Positions 50,035-61,394 of a stretch of DNA of 64,000 nucleotides are shown here, piece by piece. Location of the stretch: NCBI GenBank assembly GCA_001949185.1, contig BDGG01000006.1:1485657-1549656 (forward strand), written 5' to 3'. The notes under the pieces were generated by a model, which made no database searches, was not told where the DNA came from, and saw only the letters and a list, made by a program, of their open reading frames with translations. Source of the stretch: Ramazzottius varieornatus. Taxonomy: Eukaryota > Tardigrada > Eutardigrada > Parachela > Ramazzottiidae. The position numbers were made by a program, and so were the translations under genes. How positions within the stretch are numbered: the first letter of the stretch is position 1; each line of letters begins with the position of its first letter.

Positions 50035-51106
50035 TAGACGGGAGACGTGGCCGTGGCCAGTGTTATTTTACTATGCAATCAAGATGATTAAAAGTCACGT
50101 GCTAATGTCAAGTCTACGTGATCAGCTGACTGCAAGTAAAATCAATTATCGCTGACGAATTTCAATTATTAAAATTTAACTTGTTCACTACTGTAACCCT
50201 TCTAACATCTTTAGTACATCACTGGTCTTTTGCTTAAGAGAAGCATTACGAAGGCAACCGCTTGGTCAGATTACAGTTACGTCAGAGCAACCTCAGCAAC
50301 AGATAAAAAACGTTGGAAACATGGAAGTATCAGCCGAGTAGAGAGAAATGACGGGAAGTAAAAAAGTGTTCAGCTTACATCATCGTCGAAGCCAACCACA
50401 TTTTCTGCAAATTGAGAAATCTGTATCAGCTCAGTTTCCGACGGTTCTTCAACTGGCACAAGGAAACAAGGATCAGAAACAAGGATCAGTGGTGAACCGG
50501 GATTCTCGAAACGCATTCGGAATTTGGAAACTGGAAATTAGCTTATTTCAGCAGTCTATTGTCAGATCTGACGTAACTGTGAGATCACTGTGGTAGGCGT
50601 GCTTGAAGCACTGCAAACTCTCTTTTTTCGCGACATGTAGATTTAACTTGAGTGACGTACTAAAGATGTTAGAAGGGTTACAGTACCTGTTCTGTCCAGT
50701 AGCGTTCGAAACTTTCGGTCCTTTCGGGAACGAAGCATCCAGCCTTATCCAGCAAATAGGCAAAAGAATAGCAGAAGCCACCGGCGAAACAAGATCTCTC
50801 TCGTTTTTGAAGCAAAAGCTTAGTATAGATACTCAACGTGGTGATGCTGGGAGGCTGGAAAAGTAGATAATTTTTATGTTTTATCCTGGTCGACCGATCG
50901 GTCGTTTTCAGTTGCACGTTCGTAAATTCGTGTTTCTCTCCTTCTTTCCGTCTTCGATCATGTCTGTACCCCAGAGTATGCTACCTTCGTGTCGGAAAAG
51001 AAGGTCTGACATTCCTTGCGCAGAGAGCAGCAAGAAAAACTTTGTGACGGCTTATTAGCCGCAGCAGCGTCTCGAAAGCATCTCTTGACATCTTTGCTTC
51101 TTGTCT

Positions 51107-51319
51107 TCATTCCAGCCTTGGTAGAATATTACAGAGGAAGTTCTCACTTTTCGGAACTTCCGTCCAAGGCTGTAGATGCCGCGTGGACGACAGTAAATTG
51201 AACAGATGGCGAGGCGACGTAAGATCAAACACATCCTCCGCATTCGGTAATTCCTCGGAGTCATCGCATAAAAAAGGCATGGTCTCTTCAGCTACGATCA
51301 GGGTTGCCAGGTCTTTCAT
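51107..51319 (-). CDS. Possible short coding exon or small ORF
   Basis: A 70-codon minus-strand frame starts at ATG (51319) and reads with ordinary protein character (for example MPFLCDDSEELPNAEDVFDL). I recognise no family, and no neighbouring exon or promoter is evident. It could equally be a relic or a chance frame next to a transposable element. Confidence 0.2.
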   Translation of the reverse strand: MKDLATLIVAEETMPFLCDDSEELPNAEDVFDLTSPRHLFNLLSSTRHLQPWTEVPKSENFLCNILPRLE

Positions 51320-51683
51320 AACAACTTGTTCCTCTTTTTGGAAAAAACATGATCTTACATGCGATGAATAATAAGAGCGGAACAACTGAGACGATCGATC
51401 GCTCGAAACCAAATACGGAAAACTGTGGGTTCAGAAATATCTTGCATTCAATTATCATAGAAGAGGAGAAGTGATTGATTGGTCGATCGCACATAAGGGA
51501 GGTGCGATCAACTTTTTAACTTGCCCGATATTTGAATGGAATTAATGTGTTCGTCGCTTTGCAACATTTAAGTAAAGTGCGGTTGACTATCAAATATGAG
51601 ATGTGGTACCATATAGGCTCATAACGAACACCTCCATTGCTCCGCGAAGAGCACTTCACTGGTCATGCTCTGGATATGGTAAC

Positions 51684-52303
51684 TGGTGCTGGCAAAAATA
51701 CGATAAAATTCGATGCGATATTTTTCGATACAATATCGGCAGATATTTTATCGACGTCTTCGATATTCATTCGATATCGATAGTTCGATACGATATTTTT
51801 TTGTTACCGTATTTTCGATATATCGTATCATATCGCAGCGAAATATCAATATTTCTGGAATTTTAGTTTTTCGGAATCCCACTGGTCCAAGCCCAAAACT
51901 CGAGAAGCCGATTTCCACATAAAGTATCAGTAAGATCGAAAGCGTCGGATGCAGCAGAGACATGATTATACCAAGACTTCAAACACATGGCAACCTGGCC
52001 AGAATTAGTACCAGAACTGAATGGGTGGAGTGTGCTCGGTACACCATGGCCAAAATCAAGTTATGGAATCAACCATGGTCTTCCGTAAACGAGATATCGC
52101 TGGCGAGTTTGTCATTCAGCAAGACACCGACATATCGAGAATATATCGATATGGCGCGATACGATATCGCCGAATATTTTATTGCGTTTGTCGATATGAG
52201 CTTTATTTCGATATTTTCGATACGATATCTGCCGCATATTTCATCGTAAAGATTCGATATATTTCGATACGATATCGGTATACCGTATCGTTGCCAGCAC
52301 TAA
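51684..52303. mobile_element. 620-bp hAT-like non-autonomous element
   Basis: ATGGTAAC is duplicated directly on both sides (51676–51683 and 52304–52311), the 8-bp target size typical of hAT. Inverted ends are TGGTGCTGGCAAAAATACGAT on the left and ATCGTTGCCAGCACTAA on the right. Both ends are packed with CGATATCG-type motifs forming longer subterminal inverted repeats. The unique middle has no transposase frame. Confidence 0.85.
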
Positions 52304-53156
52304 ATGGTAACGGTAGTCTTGTAGTTGACCGACCTCACTTTCCAAGCCCACGTAACTCTTGCCAAACTGAGCGTAAAGCGGTACTCCGTTTGTAACCATC
52401 TACTTTCTGTGGCTGTCTGGGGGAAGGTGAAGGACAAGAAATAAATCGATCGAACTCGTTTCCGCAGAGATTTGTTCAGTGGAGTTACGAAAAGACGTGT
52501 TCTTTCGATTATACAGATATGAACGATCCGTCGGCCTAAATTGTCTGTCCATAACTCCACGTCGTATCGCGTTCGCTTTATGGCGATATTCTTGCACTTT
52601 TGAGTGCCGACCATGACCATGTCAATCGACCATTATTCGAGTAATGCTTCGGAGAAAAAGCGGCTGTTGTTTATGGTCTCTGAAACATTCAATGTGTGGC
52701 ATTTGCGGATCAAGGCCTTTGCCCGGTTACCGCTCTTTGGTGAATGTGTCCTCGTGAACCAGATTTGACGGACCACTCTTCCCGCCACGTGTTCGAAATT
52801 ATGTGCGAGCAAAACTGGCAAGTGAATTCGTCACAAACGGCACGACAAGTCTGTCGTTACTTCGCACAAGCTGTGGACGCGCAAGTTCACGCAGACAGTG
52901 CGTCGGAATATGAGTAAATGCCAACAGAAAATGGATACTTGGCAGGCGATTGGCTACAAAGGTGCAAAGGGCGGAGCTCGATGCCAATCGAAAATGGCCA
53001 TTTGCAGCCACGCCCCCATCCGACGCGCGTTTCTTTTCAAATTTGATTTTGTTGACTTGTAGAGAAAGTTCTGGAGTGTTGCTTTCTCTTTTCACTAGAA
53101 CCCATTGTCTCACTTAGGTTAGGTGTTTTTTTCTGCTGAGTGGTGCTCCCGTTAGG

Positions 53157-53411
53157 ATGTAACTACGAAGAGTAGATGACTACTACGCAGAAGAGGCTGT
53201 GGCTGACCTACTGGACGAGCGTGGTTTATACCCAAATGTAGACGATCCACCCCATCGTCAGACCTTTTCGGCGGAGGAAGAAGCGACACTGTTGATCAGT
53301 CCGGAGGACGATGCTGAAGTTAGGGGAAACTAACTGCTTAGTCGCCTTCCTGCTTTCAATCCGGATGGATTCGAAGATTTCTACTCGGTTGTGCCTGTAC
53401 TGGCGTAATAC
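53157..53411 (+). pseudogene. Relict coding sequence with in-frame stops
   Basis: One plus-strand frame reads ATG, TAA, then a 56-codon protein-like stretch (VDDYYAEEAVADLLDERG and PPHRQTFSAEEEATLL), TAA at 53331, then LLSRLPAFNPDGFEDFY and a final TAA. Protein-like composition continuing across a stop in the same frame suggests a decayed gene or transposon ORF. The next frame downstream (53448–53669) may belong to the same relic. The family is not recognised. Confidence 0.35.
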
Positions 53412-54223
53412 GATAGCCCGCACGGCCCGTCAAGTCGCCATTTTCTATTGGCATCCACTCGTTTTTTTGCAAAGCGTATAAATGCATTTCTCTGTTATGG
53501 CTCACTCCTTTACTGTATGATAAAGCGTGACGGATACGTTCGGCCCTTCAGAACCGTCACCTTGTCGGAGTACCGAGTTGCATCCATGGAGCTGAAACGC
53601 GCAGTCCTGGTGTACATTGGGAAGAATAACCAGTCTGCTCAAGAAGCTGGAGTTTCAGGGCCATCATGACCGAGGCTGTCAGGCGCGAATCGGCGGACCT
53701 GGTCCAGGAACTTCTCGATCTGGCTTTTTTTTAAAGCTAGCTCCAACTTAGCCAGTTTGACGGCTTGCTGGAGAAATTTCTTGATACGAGGATTCAGTTC
53801 TATACTTTCTCGTACGTTTTACCGTAGGTACTTATGGTACTGATCCCGAACTGGTTTGTTTTCGCATTGTTTGTTTGTGAGCTGTTGTTTACGGAAAAAA
53901 TCCTGAGACCCGGGCTATTCGTGACGGCGCCACTCATTTTACTTTATCAACCGTAAAACCCTTCTTCAAGGACATTCATAGTTATTCAACTGTTAGATAA
54001 GTTCCAACATTTCATGATATTTTATCACAATAAAAAAGCGAAAAAAGTTTCGGCTGCCGTATTTCGGAAAACGAAAAACAGCTCATTGGTGAATCTTCCA
54101 CTGCTGGAATTTTCGCACAAACTCATTTGCAGACCAAGAAAAGGGTTTGGACAGAGTTGCACACGATAAAACCCACACCTATTATCTTTTCACCAGGTAC
54201 AAGTTAGGGTTTGTGAGGAAGGT

Positions 54224-57200
54224 TCACTGGCTCGACGGTGCCACTCGACTAAAATAAGGCGCGGTATCACGGTTGAGAATCGTGTGACAGACCTCGCAAA
54301 CTTTGGCAGGCCTCCGATTTGGTCCACTCAGCGCTTCCTTTGAAAGACAGTCGTGACAGAAGATCTTTCCACAGTGCCTACAGTGGATCTAGAAAAACAG
54401 CACCAGTATCAACTTCTGATCCTTTCGCAATTAACAGAAAATTAATGCTTACCTTCAGGCTTCGAAGTTTCTTCTTGGGTCCAGGAAGTTGGAAAGGTTG
54501 TTTACACGCCGTACAGTCTTCGACGTCCTCGTCGAACTGCCACCTGACTTCGTTCTCAGACTGGCGAATTTTCTCTAACTCAACCTGAACGGTCAGAACA
54601 ACTTCATCCAGAATTTTCGATGACAAATAAACCACAAGTTCAACAGGAACTTGACAAACAAACTCGACAAGACCGTATTCTAAAGTGGCGCATGTCTGCG
54701 ATGCTCCTGGCTGATAGCGTGCGCCACACGGAAAACAATACTGTTTTGGGGAGCTTATTTACCTAAAGTCCCAGATGGTTAATTGGTTGAGGGGCTGACT
54801 TACTTGTAAGGACTGGGAAAGTTTGACGAAGTCGCGTTGGACGGCTTCGCTGTTGTCCAGCTCCACTTGTAAGGCTTGTGCGCGAGACCTGGAATGCCGG
54901 AGATCGCTGTCGACTTTCACCTTTTCCGCTTTGAGTATTTCGAGAAGCTTCGAGAGGTCTTCGAGCTCGGTTTGCCGACTGGCCGAAGTAGCGTGGTCCG
55001 TCTCTGTTTGCTCGTTGGCGGACCTCGACCGCCTTTCGAGTTCCGACTTTTCGCTTTCTACTATACTCAACCTTTCTCTCAGAACATCTGCAAGAACACA
55101 AAATCCGATGAACCAGGTCATCTGTCATCCCAGATAACATCCGTTCAGAAAACCGATGTCAACTTGCGCGCGGCGGATAGTCGACAAGACTGCACTCCTA
55201 ACTGGCGCACGTTTCCGGTGCTGATGGCTGGAAGCGTGCTCCACTCGGCGAACAGACAAACCCGATATGAGGTGGCGCACGCTTCCAGCCACCAACGCGA
55301 AAACGCGCGCCACTTGGGAGGACAGTCCTGTCGAGTATGTCTGCCAAAAGACGAGATCTCAAAACCGAAAATCCTTGTTTCAGCAGATAACTTAAGGACT
55401 GAGTATGCAATCTAGAATTATTTTCGAAAATCGAACTTTCCTCTCGAATTTACTTGATTTTGTGTTTGTTTTCTCTTTTTACCATTGTCTCGGGAGAGCA
55501 TTTCGATGATGCCTTTCTTCTCTTCCTCTTCGCTGACGGACTGGTCCTTCAAGAACCTGATCTCGCTCTGTAAGCTTTCTTCGAGGTGTTCCCTACCCAC
55601 TCTAGTCCTAATCACTTCTTCGCGATACTGGAGCAGAAGGTGATGAAGTTCGTCCATGTCGGTAGGCAGACTGATGGCTTCTTCCTGCATCTGCTGGGCG
55701 TGATGTGTGTGTCGGTCCATCAGGCGGTCGTTCTCTTCTCCAAGGTAAGCCAGCTCTTCCGCTGCGCGTTCCCTTTCTATCATTACATCTCTCTGCGTAA
55801 CAAGAAACATCCTCCATAAGAATACGAAATAAGCACAAGACGGCTTTGGATACGAGACTCAGGCAAACAAGTTCGACAAGATTACCTTCCCAAAGTGACG
55901 CACGGTTTCGGTTTCATTGGCCTGAGCCGTGCGCCACTTGGGTAAGCAAACTTGTCGAGCTGGTTGTTTGTTCAGGTGGGTCACGTTCTCGGTGTTACTA
56001 TATTTGCTGCAACAGTGTGCCATTGGAAAAGAAATCTTGTTGAGTAAAACTGCTATCTTAAGTGGCGCACGTTCTCGGCGTTGCTGGCTGAAGCCGTGCG
56101 CCACTTGAGAAGGCAATCTTGTCGGGTTCGTCTGCGGAGCTCCCATAAGCTGACTTTACGTACCAGGTTGGTTTCGAACACATTCCGAAGTCGTTCGTTA
56201 TTCTCTCTCATGGAATGCAACGCACCTTCCGACTCCGTTAGTCTTTTGTACAGCTCCGAAATCTGCAAACAAGAGAGCAGAGAAATCAATACACGCAGCT
56301 GTCCGGAATGTGAGCATGGGCAAAACTGTGGGCAGCGAAGCGAAAGCGATTAATTCATTTGGTTGGTCAATTGTAGCTGGCCCGTGCCGCTTTCACTCCG
56401 CTGCCCACAGTTTTGGCCATGCCCGCATTTAGGCCAGGCGCGTGTACTCATGTCCATTTTGCGGAGCTCTGTACGAATCTTTTAGGTTTCGTGAATTATA
56501 ATATACCTCGGCTTGGTTTTCTGCCACACTTTTCGTGATACGGTTATCCAAGTCATTTCTGAATTGTTGTTCCTGCTTGAGGTCCTCCGTCAACCTCTCA
56601 GCCGCCTTTTCTGCAGCCAGCAAATCCTTCCTAAGCTTGTTCTCGGCTTTTTGTGCTGCTTGCAACTGTAACTCGTAGTTCGCACACATGACGCAGCCGG
56701 TATCGCCTTTTCCTTCCATCGTTCTCGACTGCGACGAAAAACAGAAACAAAATATAAAACACATGACCGATGACGGCTTGGGACTTTACAGTATTTACGT
56801 CGGAAGTGCTGTTGTTGATCGACGTGGAGTCGTCATAGTTTGACTGTGTGGACGATTCGTAGTCGGAAGGAAGGGACAAGTCCAGTAGATGTTGGTTGTT
56901 GTTAGTCGGGGAGTCGTTTCCGTCGGCAGACCGAAGAGAGACAGTCTCGGACCTCATGAGGTCCAACGAGTCTTCCGACCGGTGCTGCATCATGCTACGG
57001 AATGGCGAGTCCATGGAAGGATTGATCGTACCTAGAGGAAACAACACCCGTCTCAAGACTCCAGAACGCAAGCAACAACAGAACAATCATACAGTAAAAG
57101 ATTTTACCATTCAAACATTTCCGAAGGTAGTCGGAAACTTCTCTTTCTTGGTCGAGCTGCTTCTTCGCAACATTTAACTCCCGTCGACAGTTGACAGAGT

Positions 57201-58632
57201 CATCCTGAAGGACGATTTTCTGAGTCTGCAGAACGCTGAGGTACTGTTCGATATCACTTTTCGATGCCGTCGACAGATCAAATTCCTGAGAAGAAACTTA
57301 CTGTCAACTATCAAGCAAAGTTTTTCTACTAACCGGAAGTGAAGTTCACCTTCGAGCCAAACTTCTTGGCCAAACTATCCAGACTTTCGCTACTCGTTAA
57401 ATTCAGCTTCAGTCTTTCCTGCTCGTAATGATCCAACTTTTCCGTCGCTTCTTGCAGTTTACTCTTCAACGAGGCAATTTCTTCTTCCAGTGGTACCACA
57501 ATGGCCCGCAGCACATGCGCGCCGTCTTTCGCTCTCCGCATATCTTCATTCATCAACCCTTCATGGACACTGGCGGACTTCGAGACACTCACTGGCGATC
57601 CAGGACCTACGTTCCTTGTCGGAGAAGAAGTTGCACTGTTAAGACGCCGTCGCAGCTCATCGTTGTCCGCTTTCAGACGACTGTTGATCGTCATCAGTTC
57701 TTGACGATCAGCTTGGAAGCGTCTTTCCGCGCCTTGTTCGGCTTCTTCAATGGTACCTACAAGAAAACAAACCTCGGTCCTTCCGTACTTTTTGGCAAGT
57801 CAAAAGAAGACTTGCTGCGCATCGCATGCTCCATGGAAGCAATTTCTTGCGTGTAGCGTTCTTTCACAGCGTCGATTTCATCCTTGTTCGCGCTTTCAGC
57901 GATCATCGCCACGGATTTCAGTTCGGCGAGTTCCTGCTGGACGGCGGAAAAATCTTCTTGGAGCCTCTGATAGTCTCTTTCGCGTGAAGCAAGCTCATCC
58001 TGGGCTTGTTTGATCTGACCTGCAAAGAGAAGGATTGGATGGAGTCGTCGAAGCGTAAATAAATCAATAGGACAGGTAGGCTTGTGTAAGACTGAGCCAA
58101 TCAGGCAAAGACTGGCGCAAACAGCTGTTTTCAAATCAAAGATACCAACATGAAAATCAGTACGTCGATATAACGTACTGCCTCACCAAACCAATCAAGC
58201 AAACCGGGCAAAATCGGGCAATAGCTTAAACAACAGCTGTCAGCTGTACCTTCTTTCTGCATAAACATATCCTTGAACATGGCTCGATGTCTTCCGAACT
58301 CCTCATCTCGCTCTTGTCGTTCTTTCAGAAAACGATTGGTCTGATCACGGAGTTCCGACAGCTCTTCAAATAGCCGTTCCTGGGAAAGCCTCCCACGATC
58401 AGCTGGAGGGGGAGAATCACGAGGCGCAACGTGATCGGGTACATCTGATGGCACTGCTTCTTTAGGTCCAATTACTGGAGTTAAAACCATTTTACCAATT
58501 TTTTCTGACACAGTTGAGCGTCTTACAACGTTCAGTTGACTTACCTGACAAAGAAGTATCCTTCGACGAACCAACACGTCCGTTTACTCCTTCTCCTCCC
58601 TCACCAGATGTTTCCGTCATATTATCTCCCAT
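54224..58632 (-). CDS. RABEP1: Rabaptin-5 family Rab5 effector with C-terminal FYVE domain
   Basis: Family knowledge: rabaptin binds Rab5-GTP and Rabex-5 on early endosomes. Twelve exons give 857 residues in phase: 58545–58632, 58250–58474, 57789–58019, 57350–57756, 57108–57285, 56799–57031, 56507–56728, 56164–56262, 55483–55792, 54804–55087, 54453–54584 and 54224–54388. Long coiled coils carry family blocks: DAVKERYTQEIASMEHAM, VVPLEEEIASLKSKLQEA, GCVMCANYELQLQAAQ, LLLQYREEVIRTRVGREHL and SEAVQRDFVKLSQSLQ. Residues about 774–840 form a FYVE zinc finger (WQFDEDVEDCTAC, IHCRHCGKIFCHDC, AKVCEVCH), which vertebrate rabaptins lack. The WxxD motif is kept, but the basic RRHHCR patch reads LKIHCR. 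The intron between exons 3 and 4 is only 32 nt. Three introns hold palindromic repeats. Confidence 0.92.
54649..54760. repeat. Palindromic repeat in rabaptin intron 10
   Basis: It reads TTGACAAACAAACTCGACAAG, AAAGTGGCGCATG, a spacer, GATAGCGTGCGCCACACGG, then TTTTGGGGAGCT at the right end. Confidence 0.85.
55160..55345. repeat. Palindromic repeat, compound array in rabaptin intron 9
   Basis: Successive blocks are GTCGACAAGACTG, AACTGGCGCACG, GGAAGCGTGCTCCACTCGG, GAGGTGGCGCACGCTTCC and CGCGCGCCACTTGGG, ending in CCTGTCGAGTATGTCTGCC. Two cores share one linker. Confidence 0.85.
55858..56147. repeat. Palindromic repeat, long compound array in rabaptin intron 8
   Basis: Blocks in order: CAGGCAAACAAGTTCGACAAG, AAAGTGACGCACG, AGCCGTGCGCCACTTGGG, AAACTTGTCGAGCTGG, a diverged GGTGGGTCACG/GTGTGCCATTGG pair, TTAAGTGGCGCACG, AGCCGTGCGCCACTTGAG and TCTGCGGAGCTCCCAT. 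That is three core pairs in one intron. Confidence 0.88.
56308..56429. repeat. 122-bp hairpin element in rabaptin intron 7
   Basis: Arms of about 41 bp: AATGTGAGCATGGGCAAAAC and TGTGGGCAGCGAAGCGAAAG face GCTTTCACTCCGCTGCCCAC and AGTTTTGGCCATGCCCGCAT. It is unrelated in sequence to the GTGCGCCAC family. Confidence 0.75.
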
Positions 58633-59070
58633 CTCGTCAAGGCTTTGCTTGATGACCTCCGCCAGATGGTCACCTCATTCTCCAAGCAGTAGGTGGACGT
58701 TACCTCATCCACGTGTACAACGGTCGATCGATGAAGGAAGGGAGGCGTGAATTAGCTGAGAATTCAACTTGACAGAAGAAGACGATGGCAAAATGGGGAA
58801 TTTTGCTCAGCTACTGTAGCACTGTACGGTTTATGAGTGCAGTTCGATATAACAGCGTCGATGTGTCAGTCGCTTCCACGGTCGACTGAGCTAAACTGAC
58901 GTAGCACGACTGGTTTCCCATCTCCTGCCGCTATAGTTTAATTAAATTTTGATTGTTGATTAGATCCGTCATTGTAAGCAGAATTCAGAAAAAAATCTCA
59001 TCCATCGATAACTTTCCGCTTTCATCTTCTTCTCCTTCTAGCATCTTGTCCCACCAGTCTTGCATAGAAA
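58633..59070. promoter_or_regulatory. Short divergent promoter region, rabaptin (-) / SNAPC3 (+)
   Basis: Only 438 bp separate the two start codons, so the promoters and 5' UTRs must be packed together or shared. No core element is obvious by eye. The role is inferred from orientation. Confidence 0.45.
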
Positions 59071-61338
59071 ATGGATGACAGTTCAGACGACGAGTTATTC
59101 GATCCGGACTTCGATGCACAGTTTGATTGGGACTCTGAGGACGACCCAGGGAGTACGAAAAGAACCAAAAGCAGCAATGGAACGTTCAATGGCACGGGAG
59201 GGAGAAACGGAGACAAGAAATCTGTCGACCCTTTCATGCCTCACCCTATCAAGCTACGGAAATTCCTCGAGGAAACCGCGGCTGTTTTGGACGAGCTGAT
59301 CGACAGTCCGGAAGTCCGAGAGGCAAGAGAAATCCACGCTGCTGCTCAGAACGCTAAGACGAATGGCTTCACCGCTGGATCTCGCAGTGGACGACAGAAG
59401 AGCTCTCATATCACCGTTCCTTCCCTCGTTCTTAACGGGTTCGAGGTTTATCAGGATGACGAGAGAGTCTTGAGGGAGCAGCATATGCAGTAAGTGCTTC
59501 AGCCCAGTAGCACATCGCACTGTCTATTTGAATATCACCACTGAGCCTCCCAGCAATGACTGACGCGATGACGACACAGCAGTGAGATCTAACATACTGC
59601 ACTCGAATGGCATTTATCGCTCCCGCGATGACGTCTAGCGCAAGTGCAAAACGTTTTCACGAAATTGATGGTTTATTGGTTGCAGGACTGTTCGACGGCG
59701 AGTGGAGGCTTCTGCCGTTTCCTTTCGCGAAAGCCATTCCTTCTCTATGACCCAGCATCTTCAAGCCGCCCCTGAGCTCAAGACGTTGAGGTACATGAAA
59801 TTGTCAGAAAATTCGGTATTTTTACGGATCTAAGTTTAACCGACAGGAGTCGGAAGGCCGATATGGAGTACGTTGATATCTCGCACACGAACCAAACACA
59901 GTATCGGCGGTCTCTGTATTCATATCCCGTCGCCAAAGAACTTGCAGTAAGGGTCCTTTGTCCATCAAAGGCTTCTCATTATTGAGGGTTGTTCTGTTTT
60001 AGTATCAAGTGGCGAATAAACAAGCAACGGAAGGAACGATGGTGCCGAGGGAGCTGATCATCAACGTGTGGGTCGGTCGGGGACGCAACCCGAAAACTCA
60101 CCGAGACAGGAATATCCTCCACCAGCTGGTTCTGAACTGCTTAGGATCTCAAACGCTGAGTGATATCGCCAGTCATATCCATTGTAATGCGGACCCTGCG
60201 CTGGACCGGGAAGTGGCAGCGGTTCCAGAAGTGGTACGTGGTACAAATCTGAAACTAACTTCGCTCTGAAACCACATACAGAAACGTTTTGTCTGCAAAT
60301 GAGCCCTGAACGTCTGACAACTATTTTACTTTGTTCTCAGGCTGCGTTAAAGGATGACAAGTTCTTTTTCATCGAGAGCACATTCTACTCAGCCCAAATG
60401 GACCAGAACGACAACAGGGCTCGGTAAATATATATTATATCGAATTAATTAAAAGAGGCATAAAACTCAAGTTTTCTTTCAAGACTTTTCTGCGAGGCAA
60501 CAACACGAAGTTTCAAAAAACTACCCCATGCAAAAAACCATCTTGCGCTTTATCATGGTTTGACTTGTCCGTGAGAACCCGTGATGAGTCGTAGAAAATT
60601 GCCAAGAGCGGACCCTACGCAAATACAGTTGATCCAAACTTGCAATGCGCTGCCAATGCGCATTGAATATTTGTCAATGCGCACAGGGTGATTTCAATGG
60701 AGAAGCATCTCGCACTAGCTGTTTTTTTCTCTTTTTTATCACCGTGCAAGTGTCAAAAATATGCTTGCAGACATTACCATACTAGTCTCCAAACTCCCGA
60801 GTTCAGTTCGGTACTTGGAAGGGATACCACAGTGGAGAGCATCGACAGTGTGTGCTTGCTGGACATCGAAATGTCCTTAGGCAAGCCTTACGTCTACACT
60901 CATGGCGTCACGGGCTGTGAGCACTTTGTCATCTTTTCCGATGTTCGTCTATTGCACCCCCTAGACGAGCTTGCCCTGACCAGATACCCGCGAGTCCTCT
61001 ATCAGTCACGCAAACCCTACGCTTCCTGCTTCATCTGCAAGAAGTCAGCCAGGTATGTTTTCTTTCACGTGACCATTTATATGCTTTCATGGACAGTAAC
61101 ATTGTTGTTGTTCTTCAGATATCGCATCAGTGGATCTAAAAGGTTTCCCCATCCGGTGACTAACCTCTGTCATAACTGCCATACTAGCTTCAACCTGAAC
61201 GATAATGGTCAGCCGATCGAAAGTGCGTTGGAGGTTAATGTGATACCGGGCAAAGCGGCCTGTGTGATGGACCTTGATGAGGAAGAAGCCTCTGAGGTTG
61301 AAAATGAATCTGAAGTTGATGAAGACGAAATGGATTAA
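59071..61338 (+). CDS. SNAPC3: SNAPC3 / SNAP50, snRNA-activating protein complex subunit
   Basis: Family knowledge: SNAPC3 is a core DNA-contacting subunit of SNAPc, which binds the proximal sequence element and drives snRNA gene transcription by Pol II and Pol III. Exons 59071–59489, 59686–59790, 59847–59946, 60003–60233, 60341–60423, 60771–61052 and 61119–61338 join in phase to 479 residues; human SNAPC3 has 411. The N-terminus is acidic (MDDSSDDELFDPDFDAQFDW). Family blocks follow: KFFFIESTFYSAQMDQ, LLDIEMSLGKPYVYTHG, GCEHFVIFSDVRLLHP, and a C-terminal zinc-binding region with CFICKK and LCHNCH. An extra acidic tail ends EVDEDEMD. A variant polyadenylation signal lies 51 nt past the stop. 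Confidence 0.92.
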
Positions 61339-61388
61339 CCATGTGATTTTCGAATTTTGTTTCTTTTCTTTGTGTTGAGTTCTGTCTT

Positions 61389-61394
61389 ATTAAA
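61389..61394 (+). terminator. Possible polyadenylation signal of SNAPC3
   Basis: ATTAAA, the common variant of the signal, lies about 50 nt after the SNAPC3 stop codon. Confidence 0.35.

Larger units (their letters stand above)
37975..53130. other. Repeat-rich, gene-poor stretch
   Basis: About 15 kb without a supported gene. It contains the elements and hairpins listed separately at 39467, 41052, 43344, 43571, 45014, 47229, 47570, 48956 and 51684. The sequence between them shows no conserved protein, RNA gene or splice-supported exon chain. Short open frames, for example at 46578–46772 (-), look no better than chance. Confidence 0.5.
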
